DNA of 64,000 nucleotides from Brachyspira pilosicoli P43/6/78 (GTDB lineage Bacteria; Spirochaetota; Brachyspiria; Brachyspirales; Brachyspiraceae): NCBI RefSeq assembly GCF_000325665.1, contig NC_019908.1, positions 992,001 to 1,056,000 of the forward strand, read 5' to 3'. Shown piece by piece: positions 38,557 to 48,593 of this stretch (position 1 is its first letter; each line of letters starts with the position of its first letter). The notes under the pieces were generated by a model. It saw only the letters and a program-made list of their open reading frames with translations, ran no database searches and was not told where the DNA came from. The position numbers and the translations under genes were made by a program.

Positions 38557-39384
38557 ATGAGGCATATAATAAAGAAAAACAAATATATCATTGTATTTAG
38601 TATAATTTTTGTTATATGCTTTATTTTATTTCAGAATTATAAAAACTCTTTAGATAAAAAAGATACAATAACTATAGCATGCGGAAATGATGCTTCTGGA
38701 ATGCTTTTTGATTATATCATAAATACTAAAAAAAATTCTAATATAGAGTTTTCAAATATTGATTATATACAGTTTTTGGATTGCTGCGGCTCTCAGGCTG
38801 AGTTTGCTTTTATATCTGGAAGAGTTGATATGGCAGTATTATGTCCTGATGCGGCTTTTCAATTAGTATCTATAGACACAAATTATTACATAGTAGATTC
38901 TATAGTGAAAGGCTCTAATATATTAGTTTATTATAATGAAAGCTATGATGATGATAATGTAAAACCCAAAAATATTGGCTATATGAATAAAAGACTTCTT
39001 CAAGAAATATTGTTAAAAGAGAAATATACAAATTCTAATTATTATCCTATGCTTTCAACTGCATTGCCTTATGCTTTAGAAAAGAAAACTGTTGATGCTG
39101 TATTAATTGATATTATTTTAGCTTTGAAAATAAAAGAAGCAAGATTCAAAAAAATAGATACTGAAGAAATTGATTATTATTTGGTGGCATCAAAAAAATT
39201 AAAAGATACTTTAATGCTTAATAATTTTATAAAAGCTTACAATGAAGCGGTGAATGATATTGAAAATGAAACTATATTGTCAAATATGCTTACTCATTAT
39301 TTAGATATTTCAAATTCACAAGGAGAGATAAAAACATGGAAAACAATGGGAGTCAAGTTCCTCAAAATAAAAGCAGAGTCATAA
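38557..39384 (+). CDS. saoB: Membrane-anchored ABC substrate-binding protein with vicinal Cys (SaoB-like)
   Basis: Predicted 275-residue binding protein with an uncleaved-looking N-terminal membrane segment (residues about 10-27) instead of a lipobox. The fold is similar to but shorter than the preceding protein. A vicinal dithiol occurs in FLDCCGSQAEFAFISG near residue 88, and a third Cys lies in DMAVLCPDAAF; TIACGNDASG near residue 41 has a fourth. The symbol is from memory of family names and could instead belong to the upstream binding protein. Its last 49 bases overlap the permease gene. Confidence 0.68.
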   Translation: MRHIIKKNKYIIVFSIIFVICFILFQNYKNSLDKKDTITIACGNDASGMLFDYIINTKKNSNIEFSNIDYIQFLDCCGSQAEFAFISGRVDMAVLCPDAAFQLVSIDTNYYIVDSIVKGSNILVYYNESYDDDNVKPKNIGYMNKRLLQEILLKEKYTNSNYYPMLSTALPYALEKKTVDAVLIDIILALKIKEARFKKIDTEEIDYYLVASKKLKDTLMLNNFIKAYNEAVNDIENETILSNMLTHYLDISNSQGEIKTWKTMGVKFLKIKAES

Positions 39385-40163
39385 ATTTAGGAAATGCTGG
39401 AAACAGTTTATTTATGAAGTTTTATAGTATTTCTGTACTTTTAGCTATTATGATAATTTGGTATTTTCTTGCCAAAAAGATAGATAATAATTTACTTCTT
39501 CCAGATTTTATTTTAACTTGCAAAGAGTTTTTTAAATCTTGGATAGATTCTTATACAGTACAAAATTTGCTTATAACATTAGAGCGAGTTTTTAGAGGTT
39601 TTCTTATAGCCTGCATAATAGGTCTTCCTTTAGGGCTTATTATGGGTTATTCAAAGCCTATACTTTTAGCTGTATCCCCAATAATAAATTCAATAAGACA
39701 AGTACCCATAATGGCATGGATTCCATTAGCTATAGTATGGTTTGGACTTGGTGACGGCCCTACAATATTTTTAATAACTATGAGTGCAATATTCCCGCTT
39801 ATAATAAACACAATAGACGGAGTAAGAGGAATAGACCCTAATTATATTAATGCTGCTAGAAGTATGGGAGCAAAAAATATAGACATAATGCTTGATATAA
39901 TTTTACCTGGTGCCTTGCCTTCATTTCTTACAGGATGCAGACTTGCTTTAGGACTTGGGTGGATGAGCGTAATATGTGCAGAGTTTATAGCTACAAGTAA
40001 GGGGTTTGGATTTATATTGGTAGAAGCTCAGCAGAGGCTTGAGACACCTAAGCTTTATGCTCTTATGATAGTATCTGCTCTTATTGGATTTAGTATGGAT
40101 AGAATATTAATTATATTAGAAAAATTACTTACTTCTTGGAGATTTAAAAATGGCAATTCTTGA
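39336..40163 (+). CDS. saoP: ABC transporter permease (SaoP-like)
   Basis: Predicted 275-residue permease with about six membrane segments, of the SsuC/TauC type. The inner-membrane coupling motif is INAARSMGAKNIDIMLDIIL with EAA-like Gly near residue 176. The start at 39336 lies inside the previous gene but has a strong AAGGAG at 39320-39325, which supports a true 49-base overlap. The last 14 bases overlap the ATPase gene. Substrate is inferred from the operon and not from this protein. Confidence 0.8.
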   Translation: MENNGSQVPQNKSRVINLGNAGNSLFMKFYSISVLLAIMIIWYFLAKKIDNNLLLPDFILTCKEFFKSWIDSYTVQNLLITLERVFRGFLIACIIGLPLGLIMGYSKPILLAVSPIINSIRQVPIMAWIPLAIVWFGLGDGPTIFLITMSAIFPLIINTIDGVRGIDPNYINAARSMGAKNIDIMLDIILPGALPSFLTGCRLALGLGWMSVICAEFIATSKGFGFILVEAQQRLETPKLYALMIVSALIGFSMDRILIILEKLLTSWRFKNGNS

Positions 40164-40933
40164 AGTTAAAAATGTATGCAAATCTTTTAAAGTTTCAAAA
40201 AAAGCTCCTGAAGTTGAAGTATTAAGAAACATTAATTTTAATATAGAAAAGGGAGAGTTTGTAACTTTACTTGGTCCTTCAGGCTGCGGTAAAACAACAC
40301 TTCTTACTATGATAGGCGGTTTTCAAAATCCTAGTTCTGGAGAGATATTGCTTGAAGGAGAGAAAATAGAAAAGCCTTCTTCTGAAAGAGGATATGTTTT
40401 TCAAAATTATGCTTTATTTCCTTGGATGAATGTTGAAAAAAATATTTTATATTCGCTTAAGTTTTCAAAGATGAATAAAGAAGAAAAAAAGAAAAGATTA
40501 GAAGAGCTTCTTGAAATGTCTCATCTTAAGGGTCATGAAAAAAAATATCCTATATCTCTTTCTGGCGGAATGCAGCAGAGGGTTGCTGTTGTAAGAGCAT
40601 TAGCACCTAATCCTAAAATACTTCTTTTAGATGAACCTCTTGGTGCTATAGATTTGCAGATGAGAGAACATATGACAAAAAGAGCTACTGCAGTTAGTTA
40701 AAGAAAGTAAAAGTACTGTATTAATGGTTACTCATGATGTATCTGAGGCTGTTTATATGAGCGACAGAGTTATAGTGATGAGCTTAAACAAAGGAGAAAT
40801 TGTTGCTGATATAAAAATAGATTTAAAGCACCCAAGAGAAAGAGACAGTATTGAATATATAGAACATGTTAGAGAACTTAGTAATAGTGTTAAAAAAGCT
40901 TTTATTAATGAAGCGTCTATTGATAAAAGTTAA
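40150..40933 (+). CDS. saoA: ABC transporter ATP-binding protein (SaoA-like), frameshifted
   Basis: ATPase of about 260 residues, SsuB/TauB type. Walker A is LLGPSGCGKTTLLTMIGG near residue 40, the signature LSGGMQQRVAVVRALAPN near residue 138, and Walker B ILLLDEPLGAIDLQMREHM near residue 157. The frame then closes at 40701. Dropping one A from the run 40677-40681 gives MTKELLQLVKES and continues to STVLMVTHDVSEAVYMSD with the switch His, ending at 40933. As assembled, the protein would lack the H-loop, so either the transporter is inactive in this strain or the base is an error. Confidence 0.82.
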
Positions 40934-40964
40934 TATAAATATTTTTTAGAGGATTTAATTTATT

Positions 40965-41585
40965 ATGTTTGATTCAGATTTTATGAACAAATATGGAGTA
41001 TCTGATAAGTATCATAACTTAGATTCAGATATGCAAAACGCAAGGTTAAGGTTAATTGATAAAGTAATAGAAACAGGCTGCACTATAAGCAAAGAAGAAG
41101 CTATAAAAATATGCGGCGATGAAAAATTGTACAATTCTTTAATAGAAAAAGAAATTGTTACTATGAGCGGTGATTCTGTTGCATTTCTTTATCCTGTATC
41201 AGCTATGGAAACTAATCATAGAGTAACACTTTCAGACGGAAGAGAGTTTTGTTCTATGTGTGCTATTGATGCTTTAGGCTCTTATAGTTTATTTCATCAA
41301 GATACAGAAATTAATTCTATATGCTCTCAAACTGGAGAGAAGATATATGTAAGAATTAAAGACAGACAAATAGTAGAACATTCGCCTAAAGATATTCATG
41401 TTATTCATGTTGATCTTAATAAAAACAAAAACTGGGCTAGCACTTGCTGAAATATAATGAATTTCTTTGGTTCAAAGAATGATATGAATGAGTGGCTTAA
41501 AAATCAAGAGGTTGATAACAATACAACATATCTTTTAGATTTACAAACCGCTTTTAAAGTAGCAACTGCTATATTTCAGATATAA
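40965..41585 (+). CDS. saoL: MerB-like organomercurial lyase family selenoprotein (SaoL-like)
   Basis: Predicted 206-residue protein resembling alkylmercury lyase. A winged-helix-like N-terminal half is followed by the MerB domain: CSMCAIDALGSYSLF near residue 98 holds the first catalytic Cys and the Asp. The second catalytic site is ASTC-U-NIMNFFGS: a TGA (41448-41450, residue 162) directly follows a Cys codon where homologues have CC. The family C-terminus then continues for 44 codons (MNEWLKNQ, LDLQTAFKVATAIF) to TAA at 41585. A SECIS-like hairpin lies at 41463-41479. MerB cleaves carbon-mercury bonds by protonolysis with two Cys and an Asp; a Cys-Sec pair should bind the metal more tightly. 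Substrate is inferred. Confidence 0.85.
41463..41479 (+). promoter_or_regulatory. bSECIS hairpin of the MerB-like selenoprotein gene
   Basis: TTCTTTG (41463-41469) and CAAAGAA (41473-41479) form a perfect 7-bp stem with the loop GTT. The loop begins 20 bases after the UGA. The 7-bp stem and GUU loop are the same design as at 8707-8723. Confidence 0.82.
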
Positions 41586-41610
41586 TTTTTTATAAAATTA
41601 ATCTTCTTAT

Positions 41611-41656
41611 AATAGTTAATCATTTATTTAAGTATTTAATAAAATGATTAACTATT
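41611..41656. terminator. Bidirectional terminator between the MerB-like gene and uvrC
   Basis: AATAGTTAATCATTT (41611-41625) and its exact complement (41642-41656) form a 15-bp stem; T-rich sequence follows on both sides. It separates two convergent genes. Confidence 0.7.
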
Positions 41657-41674
41657 AATAAATTATTTTATTTG

Positions 41675-43507
41675 TTACTTATGAAAATAATTATAAATAT
41701 TATTAGCTACTTTATAGCTTATACCAGGTATATTAGCTATATTATCTAATGAAGCATTTTTTATATTGTCTATATTAATAAAATGAGAATAAAGTTTTTC
41801 TATACCTTTTTTACCCAAACCTTCTATTTTTTCAAGTTCACTTTTTACCATCTCTCTGCTTCTCTTTCTTCCATGGCTAGTATTAACCCATCTATGCGTT
41901 TCATCTCTCACCTTTTGTAAAAACAATCTTGCAGGCTCATTATCATTTAATTGAACAGGAGTTTCTCTGTTAGGTAAATATATCTCTTCAAACTTTTTAG
42001 CAAGTGCCATTATAGGCTGATTTTTTATATCTAATTCTCTTAAAGCCTCTATTGCAGAATTAAGCTGACCTCTTCCTCCGTCTATAAGTATTAAATCTGG
42101 AAATGTAGAGTTTTCTTCTTTAAGCCTTTTATATCTTCTATATACAGCCTCTTTTATGGAAGCAAAGTCATCTATACCTGTAACAGTCTTCATATTAAAT
42201 ATTCTATAGTTTTTATTATCAGAAACACCATTAACAAATCTCACCATTCCAGCCATAGTATAACTTCCCTGAATATGTGCTATATCGAAAGACTCTATTA
42301 TAGATGGTGCTTTTTTTAGTTTGAATATTTCCTGAAGCCTTGTAAGACCGATAGGCACCTCTCTAATCAATGCCCTCTCTTTAAATAAGTGCCTTGCATT
42401 TTCATTTGCTATAGAGATTAAACCTTTCTTTGTATTATCAAGTTTTATTTCAACATCTCTTCCGGATATCTCTTTTAAATAATCTTTCACAATATCAAAA
42501 TCTTTAATTACAAAATCTGTAGATATTGAAGCAGGTATCAAATTATTATGAGTATAATATTGAGTAATGAAAGCAGAAATAACTTCACTGTATCTAGATT
42601 TATTAGAGTACTCATCAATATTTTTGTCTTGCATGGAGAAAGTTTTTCTGTCTACAAGCTTACCGCCTTTTACAGAAAGCACTACAATAGTATAATCTCC
42701 ATTTTCACCATAAGCTCCTATAATATCTATATCATCACTCTCTGGTACATATATACTCTGTTCAACTGTGATAGATTTTAGTAAGTCAATTTTATCTCTT
42801 AAATCTTTTGCTCTCTCAAACTCTAGCTTCTCTGCAAATACAAACATGTCTTGCTTCATTTTAGCAACAAGCTCATCAACATTGCCCTCAAGAAGCATAA
42901 TAGCATTATCAATATCTTTATCATACTCTTTCTCGTCAATCAAATCAGCACAAGGAGCAGTACATTTACCTATATGATAATAAAGGCAAGGTCTTATTTT
43001 GCGTTTTAGAGGAAAATCATATTTGCATCTTCTAAGCTTAAAATTATCTATTATAAACTTTACTATATTTTCTGCCCTCTCTGCAGCAACATAAGGACCA
43101 TAATATTTTTTATATTTTTTAGCATTGTCTTTGTCTATTACATTTCTTGCTTTTATTACTCTTGGAAAATGTTCGTTTGTAATTGCTATAAAAGGAAAAG
43201 ATTTTTGGTCTTTAAGAAGTATATTATAATGAGGCTTATGCTTTCTTATCATTTCAGCTTCGAGAATTAATGCCTCTACTTCATTTTTTGTAACTATATA
43301 ATCAATGTCTCTAATATGTTCTACTAATGCTGTTGTTTTTGCATCTTTATTATTTCCTATAAAATAGGAAGATACTCTTTTTTTTAATGATTTTGCTTTG
43401 CCTATATATATGATATTGGCATCTTTATCTTTCATAAAGTATACGCCAGATTTTGTAGGCAGGCGTTTTAATTTTTCTGAAATATATTCTTTAACTTGAT
43501 TATTCAT
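41675..43507 (-). CDS. uvrC: Excinuclease ABC subunit C
   Basis: Predicted 610-residue nuclease that makes both incisions in nucleotide excision repair. The GIY-YIG nuclease is at residues about 10-95 (SGVYFMKDKDANIIYIGKAK). A Cys cluster follows near residue 165 (LRRCKYDF, RPCLYYHIGKCTAPC), then the UVR motif and the RNase H-like domain with SFDIAHIQGSYTMAGMV near residue 395 and LILIDGGRGQLNSAI near residue 460. Helix-hairpin-helix motifs close it (LEKIEGLGKKGIEKLYSHF). The start at 43507 is used because MNNQVKEYI matches relatives; the longer frame from 43549 adds only a hydrophobic run. Confidence 0.97.
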   Translation of the reverse strand: MNNQVKEYISEKLKRLPTKSGVYFMKDKDANIIYIGKAKSLKKRVSSYFIGNNKDAKTTALVEHIRDIDYIVTKNEVEALILEAEMIRKHKPHYNILLKDQKSFPFIAITNEHFPRVIKARNVIDKDNAKKYKKYYGPYVAAERAENIVKFIIDNFKLRRCKYDFPLKRKIRPCLYYHIGKCTAPCADLIDEKEYDKDIDNAIMLLEGNVDELVAKMKQDMFVFAEKLEFERAKDLRDKIDLLKSITVEQSIYVPESDDIDIIGAYGENGDYTIVVLSVKGGKLVDRKTFSMQDKNIDEYSNKSRYSEVISAFITQYYTHNNLIPASISTDFVIKDFDIVKDYLKEISGRDVEIKLDNTKKGLISIANENARHLFKERALIREVPIGLTRLQEIFKLKKAPSIIESFDIAHIQGSYTMAGMVRFVNGVSDNKNYRIFNMKTVTGIDDFASIKEAVYRRYKRLKEENSTFPDLILIDGGRGQLNSAIEALRELDIKNQPIMALAKKFEEIYLPNRETPVQLNDNEPARLFLQKVRDETHRWVNTSHGRKRSREMVKSELEKIEGLGKKGIEKLYSHFINIDNIKNASLDNIANIPGISYKVANNIYNYFHK

Positions 43508-43608
43508 AATTATAAGTTTATAATATATAAAAAATAAAAAGTTTGTCAAAAAAATAAAATGCTGCTATACCTAAACAATTTTATTTATATTTTTTTATAA
43601 TTTTTTAT

Positions 43609-44108
43609 TCAACTTTTTCCCGTAGCTACACAGTGTGGACTTCGTCAAAGTTTTTGCCCTTCGGGCACGCTTAGCGAAAGTGCAAGTGTTCTAACTTTAT
43701 ATTTTGGAATATATAAAATAATATCTATGTTTTGCTATACATAAAAAGCTATGTTTTATTAAATGCAGTTCTTTTGGTTCTTTTATACCAATAAAAGAAC
43801 TGGGGTGTGGGGCAAAGCCCCACAAATATTTAAAATTAAAAAATATAAATTTTGACAAACTTAAAAATTTTCAGTATATACCTAAACAATTATAATTTAT
43901 CAATTTTTATTTATTTGCAAATAGAGTTTTAATTTATTAAGAATATAAAAACTTATAATATGTTACTAAAATACTTTATATGTAAAATAAGTTATTTATT
44001 TTGTGTAATAATAAGTAATAAACCGAACGTATAAAATGTATTGAATAAAGGCAGGCAGTACCATGCGGAGAAGTGCCGCGGCTTGCGGTTGACAAACTTA
44101 AAATTTTT
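43609..44108. repeat. Dispersed intergenic repeat island, copy B
   Basis: The 638-base gap between uvrC and the alcohol dehydrogenase has no gene but contains G+C-rich blocks shared with 12445-12726: TCAACTTTTTCCCG (43609-43622), ATGCAGTTCTT (43763-43773), GGTTCTTTTATACCAATA (43776-43793) and TGCGGAGAAGTGCC (44064-44077). Several perfect inverted repeats are nested in it: GTTCTTTTAT/ATAAAAGAAC (43777-43800), GTGGGGC/GCCCCAC (43807-43823) and GCCCTTCGGGC (43656-43666). A GACAAACTTAAAA block occurs twice (43854 and 44091). It looks like a decayed non-coding repeat, not an insertion sequence. Confidence 0.65.
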
Positions 44109-44145
44109 TAGTATATACTTATTATAACAAACTTTAGGAATAACA

Positions 44146-45189
44146 ATGAAAGCTTTAGTTTATATTGGAGATAAAAAAATAGAATTAAAGGAAATAGAAA
44201 ATCCAAAGATTATAGACAGTAAAGACGCTATAGTAAAAGTACAATTATCAAGCATATGCACAAGCGACTTTCACATAATAAACGGTCAAGTACCGAGAGC
44301 AAATAAAAATATAGTGCTTGGGCATGAATTTGTGGGTGAAGTAGTAGAAACTGGAAGCGAAGTAAAAAAACTTAATATAGGCGACAGAGTATCTGCCAAC
44401 TGTATAACTTTTTGCGGAGAATGCTATTACTGCAAAAATGGCTTTATAAACAACTGCGAAAAAGGAGGCTGGGAGATAGGCTGCCGTATTAATGGCTGTC
44501 AGGCTGAATATGTGAGAGTGCCTTTTGCAGATATGTCATTAAATATAATTCCTCAAAATGTTACATACAAAAATGCATTATTTGTAGGAGATATTTTGGC
44601 AAGCGGATATTTTGGTGCTGAGCTTTGTGATATAAAAAATAATGATACTGTTTCTGTGATAGGTGCAGGACCTGTTGGACTTTGTGCAATGATGAGTGCG
44701 AGGGCTTTCGGTGCAAAAAAGATTATAGCAATAGACATAAACGAAGATAGATTAAACATCGCAAAAGAAAATAAATTAGCAGACTTTTTTATTAACCCTA
44801 ATAAAGTTAGTAATATAGAAGAATATATAAAAGATATCAATAAGGGAAGGCTTTCTGACGGCACTATAGAAGCAGCAGGCGGAGAAAACACGTTCGATTT
44901 GGCTTGGAAAATTGCAAGACCTAACTCTGTTGTGGCATTAGTTGCAATGTATGAAAAGCCTCAAATACTTCCATTAAATATAATGTATGGAAAAAACTTG
45001 ATATTCAAAACAGGTGGTGTTGATGCTATTCATAGTGATGAAATCTTGCAGCTAATATCTCAAGGCAAGTTAAATACTGATTTTCTTATCACTCATACTA
45101 TAAAACTAGATAACATATTAAGAGGTTATGAGATATTTGATAAAAAAGAAGATAATTGTATAAAAATTGCTGTTGAACCTATAGAATAA
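44146..45189 (+). CDS. Zinc-dependent alcohol dehydrogenase (medium-chain family)
   Basis: Predicted 347-residue NAD(P)-dependent dehydrogenase. The catalytic zinc ligands are Cys in SSICTSDFH near residue 38 and His-Glu in LGHEFVGEVVE near residue 59. The structural zinc cluster is CGECYYCKNGFINNC near residue 91. The Rossmann loop is VIGAGPVGLCAMMSARAFGA near residue 170. Relatives reduce or oxidise secondary alcohols, acetaldehyde or butanediol; the substrate cannot be chosen here. It is monocistronic, between a repeat island and the gyrB promoter. Confidence 0.88.
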   Translation: MKALVYIGDKKIELKEIENPKIIDSKDAIVKVQLSSICTSDFHIINGQVPRANKNIVLGHEFVGEVVETGSEVKKLNIGDRVSANCITFCGECYYCKNGFINNCEKGGWEIGCRINGCQAEYVRVPFADMSLNIIPQNVTYKNALFVGDILASGYFGAELCDIKNNDTVSVIGAGPVGLCAMMSARAFGAKKIIAIDINEDRLNIAKENKLADFFINPNKVSNIEEYIKDINKGRLSDGTIEAAGGENTFDLAWKIARPNSVVALVAMYEKPQILPLNIMYGKNLIFKTGGVDAIHSDEILQLISQGKLNTDFLITHTIKLDNILRGYEIFDKKEDNCIKIAVEPIE

Positions 45190-45194
45190 AGCAT

Positions 45195-45224
45195 TAAAAA
45201 ATTAGAACAATCTAACATTTTTTA
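45195..45224 (+). terminator. Probable terminator after the alcohol dehydrogenase gene
   Basis: TTAGA and TCTAA pair around ACAA, followed by ATTTTTT. It is short, so moderate confidence. Confidence 0.5.
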
Positions 45225-45225
45225 A

Positions 45226-45254
45226 TTGTAATAATATTAAAATAGGTGTATAAT
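45226..45254 (+). promoter_or_regulatory. Sigma-70 promoter for gyrB
   Basis: TTGTAA (45226-45231), a 17-base spacer and a perfect TATAAT (45249-45254) lie 45 bases before the gyrB ATG. Confidence 0.65.
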
Positions 45255-45283
45255 GTATCAATTAAAATTTAATTAAGTATTGA

Positions 45284-47212
<1,929 letters not shown>

Positions 47213-47232
47213 TAAAAAAGGAGAATAAAATT

Positions 47233-48195
47233 ATGGATAATATATATGATTTAATTATAGTAGGAGGTGGTCCTGGAGGAATTGCTGCTGCTGTTGAGGC
47301 TGCTATACTTCAAATGAAAAAAGTGCTTCTTATAGAGAAAGGAGACAATCACTCTACTACTATTAGAAAGTTTTATAAAGATGATAAAAGAGTTGATAAA
47401 GATTATAAAGGTGAAGCTTTAGATTTAAAAGGCAACATCAAATTTGAAACTGCAACTAAAGGCGATGTATTAGATTTGTTTAGCGAATGTTTATTTGGAA
47501 ACTATATTGAAGCTATGTTTAATACTGAAGTTGAATCTATTAAAAAAAATGGTGAATATTTAGAAGTTACTACCGTTGATAATAAAACATATAATGCTAA
47601 ATATGTTGTAGCTTCTATTGGTAAGATGGGAAGACCTAATAGACCTGATTATAATATACCTCCTAGTTTGAATAATATTGTAAACTTTAATATTTATAAA
47701 TGTAAAGAAAATGAGAAAGTATTAGTAGTTGGAGGTGGTAACTCTGCTGTTGAGTATGCTTATCTTTTAGGTAAAGATAATGATGTTACAATCAATTACA
47801 GGAAGCTTGAGTTTACAAGACCTAATGAAAAGAACTTAGAAACTATTAAAGAAGATATAGCTAGCGGTAAAGTAAAACCAAGATTAGGTGTTGATATTAA
47901 ATCTATAGAAGATAGTAATGGAAAAGTATTAGTTCATTATACTGATGGCATTGATGATACTTATGACAGAGTAATATATGCTTTAGGAGGAGTAGCTCCA
48001 ATAGATTTCTTAAAGAGATGTGATATAGAGTTAGATGAAAGCGGTGTGCCTATAGTTAATGACCAACATGAAAGCTCTGTTAAAAATCTATTTATAGCTG
48101 GAGATATATTATATAAATCCGGCGGTTCTATTGCTAAGGCTTTAAATGCTGGATTTGATATTGTTAAGCATATAGATGAATTAATGAAAAAATAA
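47233..48195 (+). CDS. NAD(P)/FAD-dependent oxidoreductase, thioredoxin reductase-like without CxxC
   Basis: Predicted 320-residue flavoprotein. The FAD site is IIVGGGPGGIAAAVEAA at residues 8-24, the NAD(P) site is VLVVGGGNSAVEYAYLL near residue 165, and NLFIAGDILYKSGGSIAKAL near residue 285 is the C-terminal FAD contact. The redox CxxC of true thioredoxin reductases is missing, so it is nearer to ferredoxin-NADP reductase-like or YpdA-like enzymes. AAGGAG precedes the ATG, and it probably shares the gyrB transcript. Confidence 0.83.
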   Translation: MDNIYDLIIVGGGPGGIAAAVEAAILQMKKVLLIEKGDNHSTTIRKFYKDDKRVDKDYKGEALDLKGNIKFETATKGDVLDLFSECLFGNYIEAMFNTEVESIKKNGEYLEVTTVDNKTYNAKYVVASIGKMGRPNRPDYNIPPSLNNIVNFNIYKCKENEKVLVVGGGNSAVEYAYLLGKDNDVTINYRKLEFTRPNEKNLETIKEDIASGKVKPRLGVDIKSIEDSNGKVLVHYTDGIDDTYDRVIYALGGVAPIDFLKRCDIELDESGVPIVNDQHESSVKNLFIAGDILYKSGGSIAKALNAGFDIVKHIDELMKK

Positions 48196-48221
48196 TTTTG
48201 TTAGAAGGAGTATAAATTAAA

Positions 48222-48524
48222 ATGTTAAAAGTACTTGCAATTTGTGCTAATGGCTCTGGAACTAGTTTAATGATGGTAGAAAAAATAAAAAGAGTTTTAT
48301 CAAGTTTTGATATAAAAGATGTAAAGATAGAACATTCTGATTTACAAAACAATAAAATAGATGAATACAATTTAATATTTTGCCCTTTTGCTTTTTTAGA
48401 AAAAGTAAAAGAATGTGTAAAAGATGATACTAAAATTATAGGTATCAAAAATATATTATCTGAAGAAGAGTTTAAAAGACAAATTATAGATTCAGGAAAC
48501 TTAGAAGAATTAAAAAAATTATAA
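48222..48524 (+). CDS. PTS sugar transporter IIB-like protein (ascorbate/galactitol type)
   Basis: Predicted 100-residue cytoplasmic phosphocarrier domain. The phosphorylated Cys lies in VLAICANGSGTSLMMVEKI at residues 4-22, the P-loop-like pattern of lactose- and ascorbate-type IIB proteins. No IIA or IIC partner is nearby, which is unusual; a regulatory role or a partner elsewhere is possible. It lies 26 bases after the oxidoreductase and is followed by a strong terminator. Confidence 0.8.
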   Translation: MLKVLAICANGSGTSLMMVEKIKRVLSSFDIKDVKIEHSDLQNNKIDEYNLIFCPFAFLEKVKECVKDDTKIIGIKNILSEEEFKRQIIDSGNLEELKKL

Positions 48525-48542
48525 TAATTTTTATAAATAATA

Positions 48543-48580
48543 AAAAAGCGAAAGGTCAACTAAAGACCCTTCGCTTTTTT
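48543..48580. terminator. Strong bidirectional terminator
   Basis: AAAAAAGCGAA and TTCGCTTTTTT arms extend through GGTC/GACC with a single mismatch, giving a 16-bp stem with A- and T-runs at both ends. It ends the gyrB transcript and the convergent 5'-nucleotidase gene. Confidence 0.9.
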
Positions 48581-48593
48581 ATTAGAATGCTTT

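Noticed and set aside
40724-40933. Separate small gene after the ABC ATPase
   Set aside because: It encodes the H-loop end of the same ATPase in another frame, and one base in an A-run joins the two parts.
41451-41585. Sequence after the MerB-like stop as an untranslated region or a separate gene
   Set aside because: It continues the family C-terminus in the same frame as the preceding codons and has no good ribosome site of its own.
43550-44145. Transposase or RNA gene in the uvrC-alcohol dehydrogenase gap
   Set aside because: No long frame and no tRNA- or rRNA-like fold was seen; only repeat blocks and inverted repeats are present.
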